Source: Pseudocercospora fijiensis CIRAD86 (taxonomy: Eukaryota > Ascomycota > Dothideomycetes > Mycosphaerellales > Mycosphaerellaceae). Taken from it: 64,000 bases of DNA. The notes under the pieces are model-generated. The model saw only the letters and a list, made by a program, of their open reading frames with translations. It ran no database searches and was not told where the DNA came from. Shown piece by piece: positions 31,820-43,071 of this stretch. Both the position numbers and the translations under genes were made by a program. Location: contig NW_006921532.1 in the NCBI RefSeq assembly GCF_000340215.1, positions 3,327,337-3,391,336 of the forward strand, written 5' to 3'. Numbering within the stretch: the stretch's first letter is position 1; each line of letters starts with the position of its first letter.

Positions 31820-34800
31820 CAAAGGTCTGACCAGCATTAGATACTCCCACGGCTTGGGGGACGGATTCACCGCCAGCAATAATTTTGACTATCTATCATT
31901 GACGCACACTCAAGTTACTTCCTCTCTCTCTCTCCTAGCTAGGACCAGAACGAGTCCCTATTTACCTGACCGTTAAGACCATCCCGGACAGTATATTGAA
32001 AGCAGTCCCTCATCATCAGTCCAAGCATGCCGCATTGATAATTCGGTGACCAGCTGGCAGCCCTGTGTACCACCATTGCTCCCTACGACCACGAGGACGA
32101 TGAAAATGCGAAAGGATATATGGAGCCACGTTTCGTAAAATGCCGCTTAATTCCTTTATCGTTCTTCTGTACATGTTTGTGCCAACCACAAACCAATGAG
32201 CTCCAGCCATGTATCCTCTTGGCCGTGGCCGACGGCACCTGGTCACCTACTTGTGAGTGGCTGGGCTCAAGGGTCCAAGCTCGAAAAGACAGCCGATTCC
32301 CTGCTTTTGCAGCCGGCCGCCACGGCTGCCCGCATGAAGAATTCAACACGTGATTTTGATCGAGTGGTCGGAAGGAGGTCCAGATCGGCGATTCTGCAAA
32401 AAAAAAAAGGGAGCTCTGTGGGTGACCAGCCTCTCATTTTGGGTGAGAGTCCACTCCTTCGGTCAGCGGGCACCGTGCCGCGCCGAAGGTGCGTGCCCTT
32501 GAAAGGTCGAACGACCTGACCTGCAAGCCACACGTAGAGTAAACGAGGTTCATCCTAGTGATCGGACAGCGAGCTCTGTTGAGAGTTTTACAGAACTTAC
32601 AGTACAGCTGCGAGCTGTGGGATCGCAGAGTGTTGAGAGGCCGGCGTGTCCAGGCTAAGGAAGTCGTCTGGGCGTCAATGACGAGTGTCATATCGGAAAG
32701 TAGTAGGTGGCAGACCAGCATGTTTAAATGGTATACCTGTACCCTCCGGGTACCCTGGAACCGGCAGCGCGCCGGCCCCTCTACCTTGCTGGCATGTTTG
32801 AACGTGTATGCCGTACGTCGTATGCCTTGTTCGGCTTGTTGCAGCTTGCGAGACTGGTCGGATGGACGGAGTACTCCACAGACACCGCAGCTGCCGTCGG
32901 GCACGCGCCGCGCCGATGTATGTATGTAGGTGAATCTGCAGCACTGCATGCCTTGCCTCGACGTGCGGCAGCGGTCGTGTCGCAGAGACGGTCGAATTGG
33001 TTCATCAGGGTCGATAGAGTCAAGGTCTGGCATGCGAGCTCTCTACCCAAGCATGCCTTAGCTCATGACTCTGGCACCACATCGGTCTGGGAAGTTGTTC
33101 CCTGCGTAGAGGAGATGAGGTCAAGAATATCGAATTTCTGCGAGAAAGGCGCTCATGCACAAGCATCCAAGGCTGTGTATGACGGCGCTTGATGAATAGA
33201 CGGGCCGTTTCGTTGTGCATGTGTGCTCCCGGGATGGGGTCCTGAGCATGTCAGAGCATAATAGAGCATTAACCAGGTAGTTATCTGGGAGATGTGGAGA
33301 GATGCATGGTGGTCGAAAAGCCGATGGATCGTAAGTCGTAGCTCCAATGCATGGATGGGGTCTTTCCGTTATGGGACTGGAGCCGCTCGTTCTGTCGATG
33401 CCGATGTGCATGCCTAGTGCTTCGCTTCGCAAGGGCATATAAAAGCAGCCTGTCTGCTGCGTTGTCCCGCGCAATCCTCTGGTCATCAGTGACTCTGTTC
33501 TTGACGTGCTGCCAGGACTCGGAGGAGCAAATCGCAGTGTCGGCATCGACGTGGTTGACACAGCCCGAGTGAATATCCAAGTGCCTCATTCTCAGGTGCC
33601 GCCAAGTCTCCGTCTGCGTGGGTAGATATGCTCTTTTCCGAGACGATCAGTGGTGCTTGCTGAACTGCAACTAGACATTCTCCTGCCGCTGCCGCTGCCG
33701 CTGCCGCTGCCTCCGTACACTCTTGGCCCAGTTCGCACCTGCCCTCGCCTCGCGTGTTGGTCGCAGACCAGCAAGCACCATCTCCAGACTCCAACAACAC
33801 GTCGGCCAGCATAAGCTTCCGGAGAGTCGCCCATAAGGTTCATCACGGCCGGGCGGCAGAAACGGGAAGAGCGCATGCGGCATGCCCAGGCCAGGCCAGG
33901 ATTGGTTGCTTCGCAAAGTTTGACGGTTCAGTGTGCGTCTGCATCGTACCGCGCTCGCCTTCGCGGCCCAGCCCTTTCTTCTCACCCGGTGAGTCTGTCC
34001 TCTGCCATGACGTCAAGACGGCTCGCCTCGACGGCCTGTCATCGTGTCACCGTCGGCCAATGCATTTTTCGAGAAATTAAAATCGCTGATTGGGCGGTAG
34101 GCTCCGGACACCACCACCACCACTACCACCACTACTTCTACTACGGCACGCGCAAGGCAGGGCAGGCTGAATTTGCACCGACGACACGAGCAAGTGCGTG
34201 GGGCACTACTAAGCGACTCGTCACCTCGAGTGGGCGAGACGAGAGTCGACGGCGCGCATCAGCATCAGGTAAGCACACCCACTTTCTTTGGCCGGCGCAG
34301 CGTCATGTCGCTGTCCGTCCAGGGATGCCACGCGACAGAAGGGAATGGGGGCGGGCGGGCGGGCGGAGCGAGCGATCGACCGGGGGTGCGAGCGCGGTGA
34401 TTGGCGCGCTGCTGCGTGTAGCGCAGTGCGCGTGCCGCATCATCTCGCTTGTGCGCGACTCCGCGTTTGCCTCTGGCTCGCACGGGCAGCGGGCCAATCA
34501 GCGGCGGCAGACGGCGGTGACCGCCTGCTGGACCTCCCAGTGCCACAGAGCGGGAGCTGCAGCGGCTGATGTGGGCCAGTCGCGCTGCGACCTCGGCAAG
34601 CATCAGCGCTGCTACTGCACTTAGACGAGACTAGCGCGCTGTCAGTGTTCGCCCAGGGCCCAGGGCCAGGAAGTTCGGGCGGCCGGGCAGTGCCAGTGGC
34701 AGTGGCAGAGCCAGCAGCCCGCCAGGGTCGCCAGGGCCAGCTGCGCAGTTGCTGCTGGGGCGGTCCGCATCATGGGTGGGTGGTCAGCAGCGCCGAAGGA

Positions 34801-35525
34801 GCAGTCCCGCAGTCGCCACGACTGCAGCGGCACCAGCACCAGCGTTCCAGAGGCCCGTCTCTACCTTCGCCGAGCGTGAGCGTAAGCGTGAGCGGGCGCT
34901 GCAGGTGGTGAGCGAAGGGAAGGGAAGGGAACGACTGCGTGTGTGCGTGCGTGCGGGCGTGCGTGCGTGCAGCGTGCGTGCGTCGGCAGCTGATAGTCTT
35001 CGCGTTGCGCCTGTGCGCCTGCGCCTGCGCCGGCGTCTGCCTCTGCCTCTGCTGCTCGGCCTTGTTGTCTGTCTAGCACTACCACTCTGGTGCGCGCTCC
35101 CGTCTGCTAACCACTCGTCTCGTCACAGCTCCGACACTCCCCTCGCCCATCGCCCATCGCCCCTCGCCCCTCGCCCCTCGCCCATCACGCACCCTTCTTC
35201 GGGAGCGCCCCACTTGCATCGCACGCTCCCAGTCTTTCGGATTCACTCTGGTCTTCTTCTGCTTCGAAGCCTTTTCTCGCGCGCCGCGCCTCGCCTCGCC
35301 TCGCTCCATCAGCAGCAGCACTCATTCTTTTGTGTCACCCAGCCCGCGTTTACAGGCATCTGCCGGACACTCCTTGCAGCAACGCGCCTGCTGCTCCGGC
35401 CCGCTCCTCTCTGGACTACTCTGTGTAACCTTCACACCAGACGCTCCTCCCTCTGCTGCTTTAATACCATCAATCCACCCGACCCGCACCTCGCCCACCC
35501 CCAAACCACGTCACACCACGACATC
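31820..35525. other. Long gene-poor GC-rich region
   Basis: No supported gene in 3.7 kb. It contains an A11 run (32399-32409), a CTGCCG hexamer run (about 33685-33713), CCA/ACC runs near 34110-34135, a GCGTGC run near 34940-34980, and CTCGCCC heptamers (about 35136-35190). GC content rises strongly from about 33.6 kb to the start of the Zn2Cys6 gene. It may be the promoter and a long leader of that gene. Confidence 0.5.
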
Positions 35526-37092
35526 ATGTACGGCTCTCCGACGCAGCCTGGAGGACAGTGGAATCCGAACCAGAACCCTCCAACTTCGCAACCCAACCAG
35601 CAACCGCAACAGCAACAGCAATGGTCGCCACAACCACCCAACGGCCAATACCAACAGCCTAGGCAGCCGAATCAGGTAAGTTACACCAAAATTTTGGGGC
35701 TTTGTCGCTTGTCGCGAGCCTGCCTGCAGACTGCAGAATGCCAAGCGCCGTGACCAGCTCTACCCTTACGCAATCAGCATCGCGCCCTCGCTCGCTCTCC
35801 TCTTCTCCTCCATCTTGATTTCTGAACCCTGCCTCGTCCATTCACATCTTCTTCCCACACAACACACTTGCAACACCCTCCACACATCGTTATTATGGGC
35901 GCGCACATTGATCCCGCACTTTCCGCCGAAAGTACTGACGAAGATGATTCCAAACAGTTGCCCGTGATTACGCAGGCGCCTTCGCAACAGCCTCCAATGG
36001 CGACGTTGCAGCCAAATCATCCCGATCAGTACCGCGCAACGCTTCCGCCACCGCAAGCCATGTACCCTCCGCCTTACCAGCAGGCCCCCCAAATGGCTTA
36101 TCCTCCCGCTCAACCAGCTCCGCGTCAGAGGACTGCCATTGCTTGTCGATATTGCCGCAGACGCAAGGTAAGTCGGATTGAATGGCAATCTGCCGTTGCG
36201 CCTTTCTTTCTAATCGTGAAGCAGATTCGCTGCTCTGGCTTCGATCAATCTGAGGACGGACGGTGTACCAACTGCGTCAGATTCTCACAGGAGTGTGTCT
36301 TCACACCCGTCAGTGCTCAGACGCAGGCATTCGTGCCCGCCCACACCGTATACCGTGGCCAGAACCCGCCACCAAATACGCAGCTGTACGGCGCGTACGG
36401 TCAGCCTCTGCATAACAATCGCGACCCGTACGCTCCTCAGCAAGGCGGCCAGCAGCAACAACCAGGACAGTATCCGCCTCCACCACAGGGCTACCAGCAG
36501 CAGCAGATGTATCAGCAGCCGCAGCATGGCCAAGGACAGAATGCTGGCACGAAGCGTCCCAGCGATGAGCCGCACACTCCGACGCTGCCCCCACCAAATC
36601 CTGGCGCCCAGTCGCAAGGACAGTATCCTTACCCGAATGCTTCTGGTGCGTTGCTTACTCCTTTTTATTATTTCACGCCACCTCCCACCCAACCACTTCA
36701 TGTGCAGCCGCAGAGTCCGTACGCTTACGAAGCCTCGCGCGCATCTTCCTCTCCGCATTCATCACATTACGGTGCACCTGAACAGGAGACTCGCGTACCT
36801 CTCGCGACCGCGGCGCCCAATGGTCAACGGCCTGGCGCCAAGACCAATGAGCTTGCTGGTCAAGCGAAAAAGGACGGGCGCAGCTCGACTGACAGCAGCA
36901 TGCTTTCAGCTTTGACCCGAGCACCAAAGTAATGAGTGATGGTAGCTGACTGGTTCAGCAGAAAAGGATGACCCTTCTAGTATCGCGGGCGCGAACGAGA
37001 GGAGAGAAGAGGCCCTTCGCAACGGCCACGTGAAGGATGTCGGCGTTCAGGTTGAGATTTTGAAGCCCGACGGCAAGGAGCAGGCTCCGTAG
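35526..37092 (+). CDS. Gln/Pro-rich Zn2Cys6 transcription factor
   Basis: Proposed exons 35526-35675, 35958-36167, 36225-36928 and 36981-37092; 391 residues. The start of exon 2 is uncertain: CAG acceptors at 35957, 35975 and 35990 are all in frame. Splicing of the 57-nt intron (36168-36224) joins CRYCRRRK to IRC and creates a zinc cluster C113-x2-C116-x6-C123-x10-C134-x2-C137-x6-C144. On both sides the protein is rich in Gln, Pro, Tyr and Asn (QQQQQ, PPPPQGYQQQQ), as in activation or condensate-forming regions. The last exon is found through a GTAATG donor and TTCTAG acceptor. I see no fungal-specific middle homology domain. Target genes unknown. Confidence 0.75.
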
Positions 37093-37806
37093 TGTTGTTC
37101 GGGATGGTTGGTTCGGTGCATCTCTATTCTGCGATACCCCAGGCGTCGCGGACTGGCTGTGCGCGATACACGGATGTTCTCGTCGGGCATTTTCTCTCTT
37201 ATGGGCGGTTATCGTGTTTCTTCTACGGCCGCATTCGAGCGACTGTCATTACTGGGGCAGCATTGGGTGGCTATCGTCTTTTCCCTGCCGAGCGCACATG
37301 TTCGAACACCTGAGTGAGTGATTTCCTGCTGCGCTCCAGAAAGCGGACGTTGTGCATGCAAAGAAAGAGAGCGGATTCTGGCAACGGATACGATAAGGAG
37401 CGATTAGTGTGATTCCTTAGTGGCTTTGTACGATGCAGAAACGCTGTCGCTCGATTCCACCTTTTCTTGCTGACGTTTCTCGCTCATGACCGATCTCGAA
37501 GAATGAGGTGAGGTTCAGTTGAGGTTCGTGTTCGGTCTTGAACTGTCGGTACGGACCTCTCCATGTGCGGTCCGCCCAGTGCCTCTCTCTCTCTGTTTTG
37601 CGAGCAGCAGGAGCGCCTCTTCCCGCGCCGGCCCAGCCCAGACCCTCCTCTCCTCGCCATCATACTGTCATCAACGGTGAAGGGCAATTACACGTACGCA
37701 TCCCGAAGACATCACTGCAGCTCCGACGAGTATTAAGGCGCCTTTTTGCACCGACTGCACTTGAACATCGTTACTGAAGCGAGAGTCTTTCGAGTCTCTG
37801 CCGCAA
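37093..37806. other. Intergenic region
   Basis: About 710 bp between the Zn2Cys6 gene and RQT4: 3' flank and promoter. No gene supported. Confidence 0.5.
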
Positions 37807-39535
37807 ATGGCATCCGCCCTACACAGTTGGGCTTTGCCACGACTTCAGCAGCTTTTGCCAATTGATGACGAGTCCCTCCAGCAGATCATCTCGTATTCCG
37901 AGTCACTGCCCAAAGACGCAGCGGCCGATCATCTCAAGAACTTGCTCGGCGACGACGCGAAGAGCCTGGAGTTCATCTCGAGCTTCAACCAGCGGCGTCG
38001 AGATGTGGCAGCGTCTGCAGCACCTCGACCCAGCACGGTAGGAAGCCGCAACGAAACAGGCACAAGTGAAGTACCACGACGGCCGAAGACGCAGCCCAAG
38101 AAGAAGGCAAATATACATGCTTTGCCGCCTCGACCATTGCCGGGTCAGGGCATGGTTGATGCTGCGTACGTCAAGCGCGCGGAAGACGATTACATGCCGG
38201 GAAGCTCGCGCCAGAAACACAAAGAGCACGTTGCGGACAGCCTCGCGCTCAGCGACCCCAGACCGCATCCCACGCAAATGCCTCTGATCACTGACGATGC
38301 AAGTGTGACTGCCAAGCCCATTATCTCAAAGCCGCCGCCACCTTCTGCCTCAGGCCGTCTCATCTCAGATTCTCTCTCAGCAACAAGATCATCCTCCACA
38401 CAGCACTCAAGAGTCAGATCGCCCGCTCCTAAGACCAAGGTCAGTATATCCGGAGGCACCGCAATGCACGGTGCTTCTACTGCATTGTCAGATTTAGATT
38501 CTGCAATTAGGAGCCTGGAAGTGCAGACTAATCCTGCGCTACTCGCTTCGTCTGCTGTGGATGACGAGAAGCGGAAATGCAACTGTATGGCAACGAGGCA
38601 CCCTCTTTTGGACATGGCCCCAAATTGCCTTAATTGTGGCAAGGTCATTTGTGTGAAAGAGGGCCTAGGACCATGTACATTCTGCAAGTCGCCTCTGCTC
38701 ACGCCAGATGAAATCCAAAAGGTCCTTAGAGTACTGAAAGACGAGCGCGGGGAGGAGCGGATGAAAGCAAACAACTCAGCACACAAGAAGGCCGAAGTAG
38801 CACACGGTAAGGCAAGAGCTTTCACCGGTCGTGATTTTCTTTCACAGGCTTCGTCTGCCCGATCTTCTCCCCTCTCCTCGGCACCAGGTACCCCGGACGG
38901 CTCAGATGATGAGGCCGGCAAGAAAGCAAAGGCGCATCGCGACAAATTGCTTGGCTTTCAAGCCCAAAATGCTCGCAGAACCCAGATACATGACGAAGCT
39001 GCAGACTTCGATGTGCCAACAGCCGGCACAAACATGTGGGCGAGTCCTCAAGAGCGCGCTCAGCAACTCAAGAAGCAGCAGCGTGTCCTTCGTGAGATGG
39101 AGTGGAGTGCGAAGCCAGAATATGAGAAGCGACAAGTGGTTGCTAGTATTGACCTCAAAGGAGGCAAGGTCGTAAGACGGATGGCAGAGGTTGAGAAGCC
39201 TGATTTCAGCGCCGAAAACGATGACGATATGGTCGATGATAGTCAAGCACCAGCTAGAACTGAAGGAGGCGCTTTTAGTAACAATCCTCTGGCTTCCGGT
39301 CTGATACGACCACTGGCCCGAGAAGGAAAAGGCAAGGAAGCCATTAGAGACAGGAAGACCACCCATTGGCGCAGAGTACAAATGGATGAAGATGGTAAGA
39401 GCTACTTGAGATCTGATGAACTTCTCAGATGTGTGCTGACATATTGCAGATAACGAGCAGTGGATCCTCGATGGCGGAGTCTACGGCGACTCCACTCGTC
39501 CTCTGGGCAACGAAGAACATGCAGTTGGTTCATGA
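37807..39535 (+). CDS. RQT4: RQT4/TRIP4 (ASC-1)-type zinc-finger protein
   Basis: Exons 37807-39394 and 39450-39535 around a 55-nt intron; 557 residues. The N-terminus is a CUE-like helical region (LQQLLPIDDESLQQIISY). A zf-C2HC5 domain lies at about residues 258-300: CNCMATRHP, NCLNCGKVIC, GPCTFC. A basic charged middle follows, and the end reads EQWILDGGVYGD. The yeast counterpart is a subunit of the ribosome quality control trigger complex that splits collided ribosomes; in animals it is a subunit of the ASC-1 complex. The low-complexity linker between the N-terminus and the zinc finger is long, as in other moulds. Confidence 0.88.
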
Positions 39536-39679
39536 GAAGTTGTCTCCCCAGATCTCCATCTTACTGAATACTTGCATGCTTCAAATCCTTCAAAATTGTA
39601 ACAACGCCTGTAAGTATTCACTGTTTACCTCGCTTTGAAAAGCAGGCGCGAGACTTGTAAATCTTGGGTGAAGCTAGGC

Positions 39680-40118
39680 GGTCCAAAGCATCACAGTGAC
39701 TCCAACTCCAAGCACTTCGACCGCTCTTCGTCCCATCTCGAACCTCCCAGACTGCTTCCAGTCTTGTATTATAACTCCAGATTATAGAGGATGTGATGCT
39801 AGTAACGTCGCCTGCATCTGCTCCAATACGAGGTTCTTTGAGCGAATGGCCTGCTGTGTGCGTGAGCAATGCAAGATATATAGGCTGTGGTGGAGGAAAA
39901 CACAGCGAGGAAAACTTCTTTCATGTGGTGTTCGCAAGCGTAATGGGTTTCCTATTCAATGGACCTCTTCATAAGGATGGAAAATCTCTTCAGCAGTCGC
40001 TGTGAATTTATGACATCTCCCTTGCTTGCGCGACGACCAGAAAGCGCTTTCCTTCGTGGTGAACGCCTGTGCTCCAATCCATGATTATGTCATGCCAACG
40101 CCGATGCTGTCCTGTAGC
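39680..40118 (+). pseudogene. CFEM-domain gene relic
   Basis: About 39697-39875 encodes a CFEM-like stretch with the spacing NLPDC, QSC, RGC, VACIC, MACC and REQC. A second piece at about 40032-40085 encodes KALSFVVNAC, the segment that carries the last CFEM cysteine. The 150 bp between have no good splice pair, there is no signal peptide upstream, and no following seven-helix domain (as in Pth11-type receptors) is found. CFEM domains occur in fungal wall proteins, heme scavengers and receptors. I call it a decayed fragment; a small intact gene with unusual introns is possible. Confidence 0.4.
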
Positions 40119-40169
40119 TCCAAATGCACGATCACGCCGGACTTGACTTTGCAAATGCTCAATGCCTCG

Positions 40170-41315
40170 CTAATCATCTGCGACGCTCCCATCCATGAAG
40201 CTGCCATCCAAGGAATCTGTTCGCTCCATCTCCGGGGCAGTGGTGCTCTGCGAAAGAATGCTCGCAGTGCTGCCGACCCTCTGAAGCTTCTGCCTCTTCT
40301 TCACATGGACCTCGTCCTCGTCATCATGGCCCAGCTCGTCGCGATCTCGCTTGTCGCCGCCAACACTACTCGGGGCAGGCGAAGATGTCTGTGTGGCAGT
40401 GGCTCCGGTGGCAGTCGCTGACGAGATGGGAGGACGTTTCGCAGCCAGACTCTTAGGCAGTTTCCCATTTGCCGCCTTGTCCTTCTTGACTTTCTCCTTG
40501 AGACCTTTCTTGAGCAACTTCTTCTTGAGACCAGGAGCTTTCACCACAAGCTCATCTTCATCCTCATCGCCTCCGCCCTCCTTGCCGCCGGCTCCATCTT
40601 GGCTTCCCGTCGGATTGGGCGTAGCGCCTCTTGATGCACTGGGTGTGCCGTTCATCTTAGCCATGGCGTTTCTACTAGCCGCACGACCTGAGAGGCCCAT
40701 ACACTGTTCGAGATGTTTCGCAAAGCGTGTGATGAGCAGCGACCGTTTGCAGCTCGGACATGTGTGCCACGGGACGTACTCGCCCTTGCGCAGCTTTTCG
40801 TCGATCTTGCTCGCCTTCTTCTCACCCTTCTCCAACTTCTTGTTGTTGCCTTCATCACCTTCTCCACTTGGCGAAGGTGGACCGGTCCCATCGCCCTCGT
40901 GGTCCTGGCTGGCCGGAGTTCCATCTCCCTTGTCCTTGTCCTTGTCCTTCTTCTCTCGTGCCTGCGCTTCTCGCTCCTTCTTGCTCAATGGCCGGCCAGT
41001 GACGTCGCTCTTGAGGAATGGATTGCCGTAGATGTCGTGACCGGGTCTCCGCGCCCACGGCTTCCGATCGCAGTAGTTGGTGTTCGAGGGAGGGTCGGCT
41101 GCAGTGCCACGGACTTTGGGTGCGAGAGGAGGATCCAGCAGGCGGGGCAGCTTGCACGTATCGCAGTGAGGCAGTCTTGAGGTCGGATCGAGCGAGTTGA
41201 TCAAGGCTTTGTGTTGGTGGTGTTTCGCGAGGACGATGTTGTGCACCACGTGCTGCAGCGCGTCTTCGAAAATCTTCTGCGCTATCTGGCCCAGTGACGG
41301 CTCTTTGGACGGCAT
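40170..41315 (-). CDS. SGF11: SAGA-associated factor 11 (SGF11)
   Basis: Intronless, 381 residues. The N-terminal helix (IAQKIFEDALQHVVHNIVLAKH) matches the part that binds the deubiquitinase module. The zinc finger C-P-S-C-x12-H-L-E-Q-C-M-G is at about residues 189-208, with the RFAKHLEQCMG core typical of Sgf11. Lys/Asp/Glu-rich and Ser/Thr-rich linkers account for the length, longer than the 99-residue yeast protein but usual for filamentous fungi. The protein helps position the SAGA module that removes ubiquitin from histone H2B. Its 3' end runs to about 50 bp from the CFEM relic. Confidence 0.88.
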   Translation of the reverse strand: MPSKEPSLGQIAQKIFEDALQHVVHNIVLAKHHQHKALINSLDPTSRLPHCDTCKLPRLLDPPLAPKVRGTAADPPSNTNYCDRKPWARRPGHDIYGNPFLKSDVTGRPLSKKEREAQAREKKDKDKDKGDGTPASQDHEGDGTGPPSPSGEGDEGNNKKLEKGEKKASKIDEKLRKGEYVPWHTCPSCKRSLLITRFAKHLEQCMGLSGRAASRNAMAKMNGTPSASRGATPNPTGSQDGAGGKEGGGDEDEDELVVKAPGLKKKLLKKGLKEKVKKDKAANGKLPKSLAAKRPPISSATATGATATQTSSPAPSSVGGDKRDRDELGHDDEDEVHVKKRQKLQRVGSTASILSQSTTAPEMERTDSLDGSFMDGSVADD

Positions 41316-41859
41316 GGTGCTGTTTCTAATCCTCTATTCAGGTGCTCAGTAGTGCGAATGTCGTTGTGCAGGAAGCGACCGTGATCGACCACCTCGCCTC
41401 GCCTTGCCTAGCTGCGTGGGCTCACGGACACCGTGGACGGACGCGAACTTTAAGCAGCATGCATAACATATCAGCCCTACCCGTCAACCGAACCGTTCTA
41501 TCCCGCTGTGGCTGAGATCCACCTTGATGACAGGAAATATCACTCTGTCAACGTGGGCTTTCTGCGACAGCCAAAAATAATACATCATGCTGCTGGAATC
41601 GATCATTACCCTACAACTGAAGCGGAGTGCCTTTGCTATCGCCAACATTATGAGTTTCAGCACGCTTGTATCATTTGAGCTACAGCCTGAAGTCGCGAAT
41701 GTCCTGCATTGACATCGAAGGAAGATCGAGCATCAGCTGACAATCCATAAGTCGTACAACATCGTATCAACCAATTTCAGGATATTACGGCGATTGGAGT
41801 AAACCTTCTCGCACGAAAGCATACCCACCCGTCGGGCTCAATACTCTCCAGTCTCTCTG
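41316..41859. other. Intergenic region
   Basis: Promoter of SGF11 and 3' flank of the broken hydrolase. Nothing else seen. Confidence 0.5.
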
Positions 41860-42724
41860 CTATGCATGAGACAATCTCCGACTCAAGTCCTGTCCAAGAT
41901 CACCAAGGATCTCCAAGAATTTCTGTTGGCACAAATCAGCTTGATCGAGATATATCTCGTGCCCATGGCCTGGTATAATCTCCAATTGGCTCCCTGCAGC
42001 CGCTCGGTTCAAGTCCACCTGTTCCTCCTTGTTTACAAGCTTGCTGTTTGCCGGTGTCAGGAGGAGCATGGGCACATTGATCTGATGAATGATCTTTCTT
42101 GCGTCAAATTCAGGGTCGCACAGGAGTTCCGCATGATCACCGAGCCCGGCCCCAGATGGGAGGCTGAAGTGTTCTAGCCACCAATCTACGAACCCTGGCG
42201 GAGCGTCTTGACCCGAATTAGTGACATCTAGCAATGCCTGACCCCAACCACGAGAGCCAAGTGAGCGACAGGCTTCGGCCCAGCTTGTGTGTCCAAAGGC
42301 GAGCATTTCCTGGGCGGCTTTGGGCATGTACAGTGGCGAGGAACAAATTGTGAGGCTGTGCAGACGCTCTGGATGGCGAGCAGCGAGGAACTCTCCCCAG
42401 ATACCGCCAGTCGACTCTCGTAGATAGCGCACTTTATCGACATTGAGTTGGTCAAGGGTGTCGATAATCTCGTCTAGGATGGTGTCAATGCTGTACTTAT
42501 AGTGCTCCTTCGCCGGTGACGATGAATGGCCATGAGCACGAGCATCGCGGCGGATGACGCGGTATTTCTTTGACAGTGTTGGAATCCATTTGTACCAGAA
42601 ATTCGAGTTCCGGCCAAAGCCGTGCTGGATCGAAATGGTCTCGTGTGGCGTCCAAGGCTCTGCAAAGTCATCAAGCAGGTAGGTAGGGAGTGGTTTGTCC
42701 GTTTGGATGAGTGATGAAAGGCAT
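41860..42724 (-). pseudogene. Alpha/beta hydrolase with 4-bp frameshift
   Basis: Read from the Met at 42724, the first 14 residues (MPFITHPNGQTTPY) fit the start of a 3-oxoadipate enol-lactonase-like hydrolase, but a stop follows at once. A shift of frame at 42677-42684, where AGGT is tandemly duplicated, opens a reading frame that continues without break to 41860. It runs LLDDFAEPW, QHGFGRN, RRDARAHGHSS, ESTGG (nucleophile elbow), then a C-terminal GHGHEIYLDQ with the catalytic His. One unit of the duplication accounts for the frameshift. The elbow reads R-E-S-T-G-G; the usual first Gly is replaced by Arg. Either a pseudogene, a recent mutation, or an assembly error. Confidence 0.65.
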
Positions 42725-43071
42725 CTTTAGATACTGCGGATCTTGCGCCTGCAACTTGCTAATGCACAGAGCATGACTGTCAGAAGAGATTCCCCCACAT
42801 CACATCACTGAGAAGTGCTTGTCGGCGTGCAGGTGCAGGTCGTCAAGAGCGAAGTTAGTGGGAGAAATGTATGAACTTATGAAGGCGGCGCACAGGGCAG
42901 GCGTTCGTCGGCGGTGACGGTGACGACAGTCGAGTCGACCAATCGCCAGAACTCCACAGCGTCATACAAGTCGACGCGTCGGTACTCGTACGATCCCGGT
43001 CGTGTTTGTTTCCTGTACACTGTACGTGATGTGAATCGTTCTCCTCCGTCATTCATTCACACACCACCACA
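42725..43071. other. Divergent intergenic region
   Basis: Between the broken hydrolase and ERG24; promoter of both. No other element seen. Confidence 0.5.

Noticed and set aside
32434..33033. Minus-strand frame of 199 codons
   Set aside because: No domain, unlikely composition, no splice partners.
34749..35753. 334-codon frame overlapping the Zn2Cys6 first exon
   Set aside because: Lies in GC-rich low-complexity DNA; composition is Arg/Pro/Leu/Ser-rich without domains and it conflicts with the well-supported exon at 35526.
36646..36707. Possible GTGCGT...TGTGCAG intron in the Zn2Cys6 gene
   Set aside because: Length 62 nt would shift the frame to an early stop, while the unspliced frame continues well.
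36929..36961. 33-nt intron at the end of the Zn2Cys6 gene
   Set aside because: Too short and leads to a stop; the TTCTAG acceptor at 36980 gives a 52-nt intron and keeps frame.
38190..38945. Minus-strand frame of 251 codons
   Set aside because: Antisense shadow of RQT4.
40351..41031. Plus-strand frame of 226 codons
   Set aside because: Antisense to SGF11; Leu/Ser/Pro run results from Lys/Glu/Asp codons read backwards.
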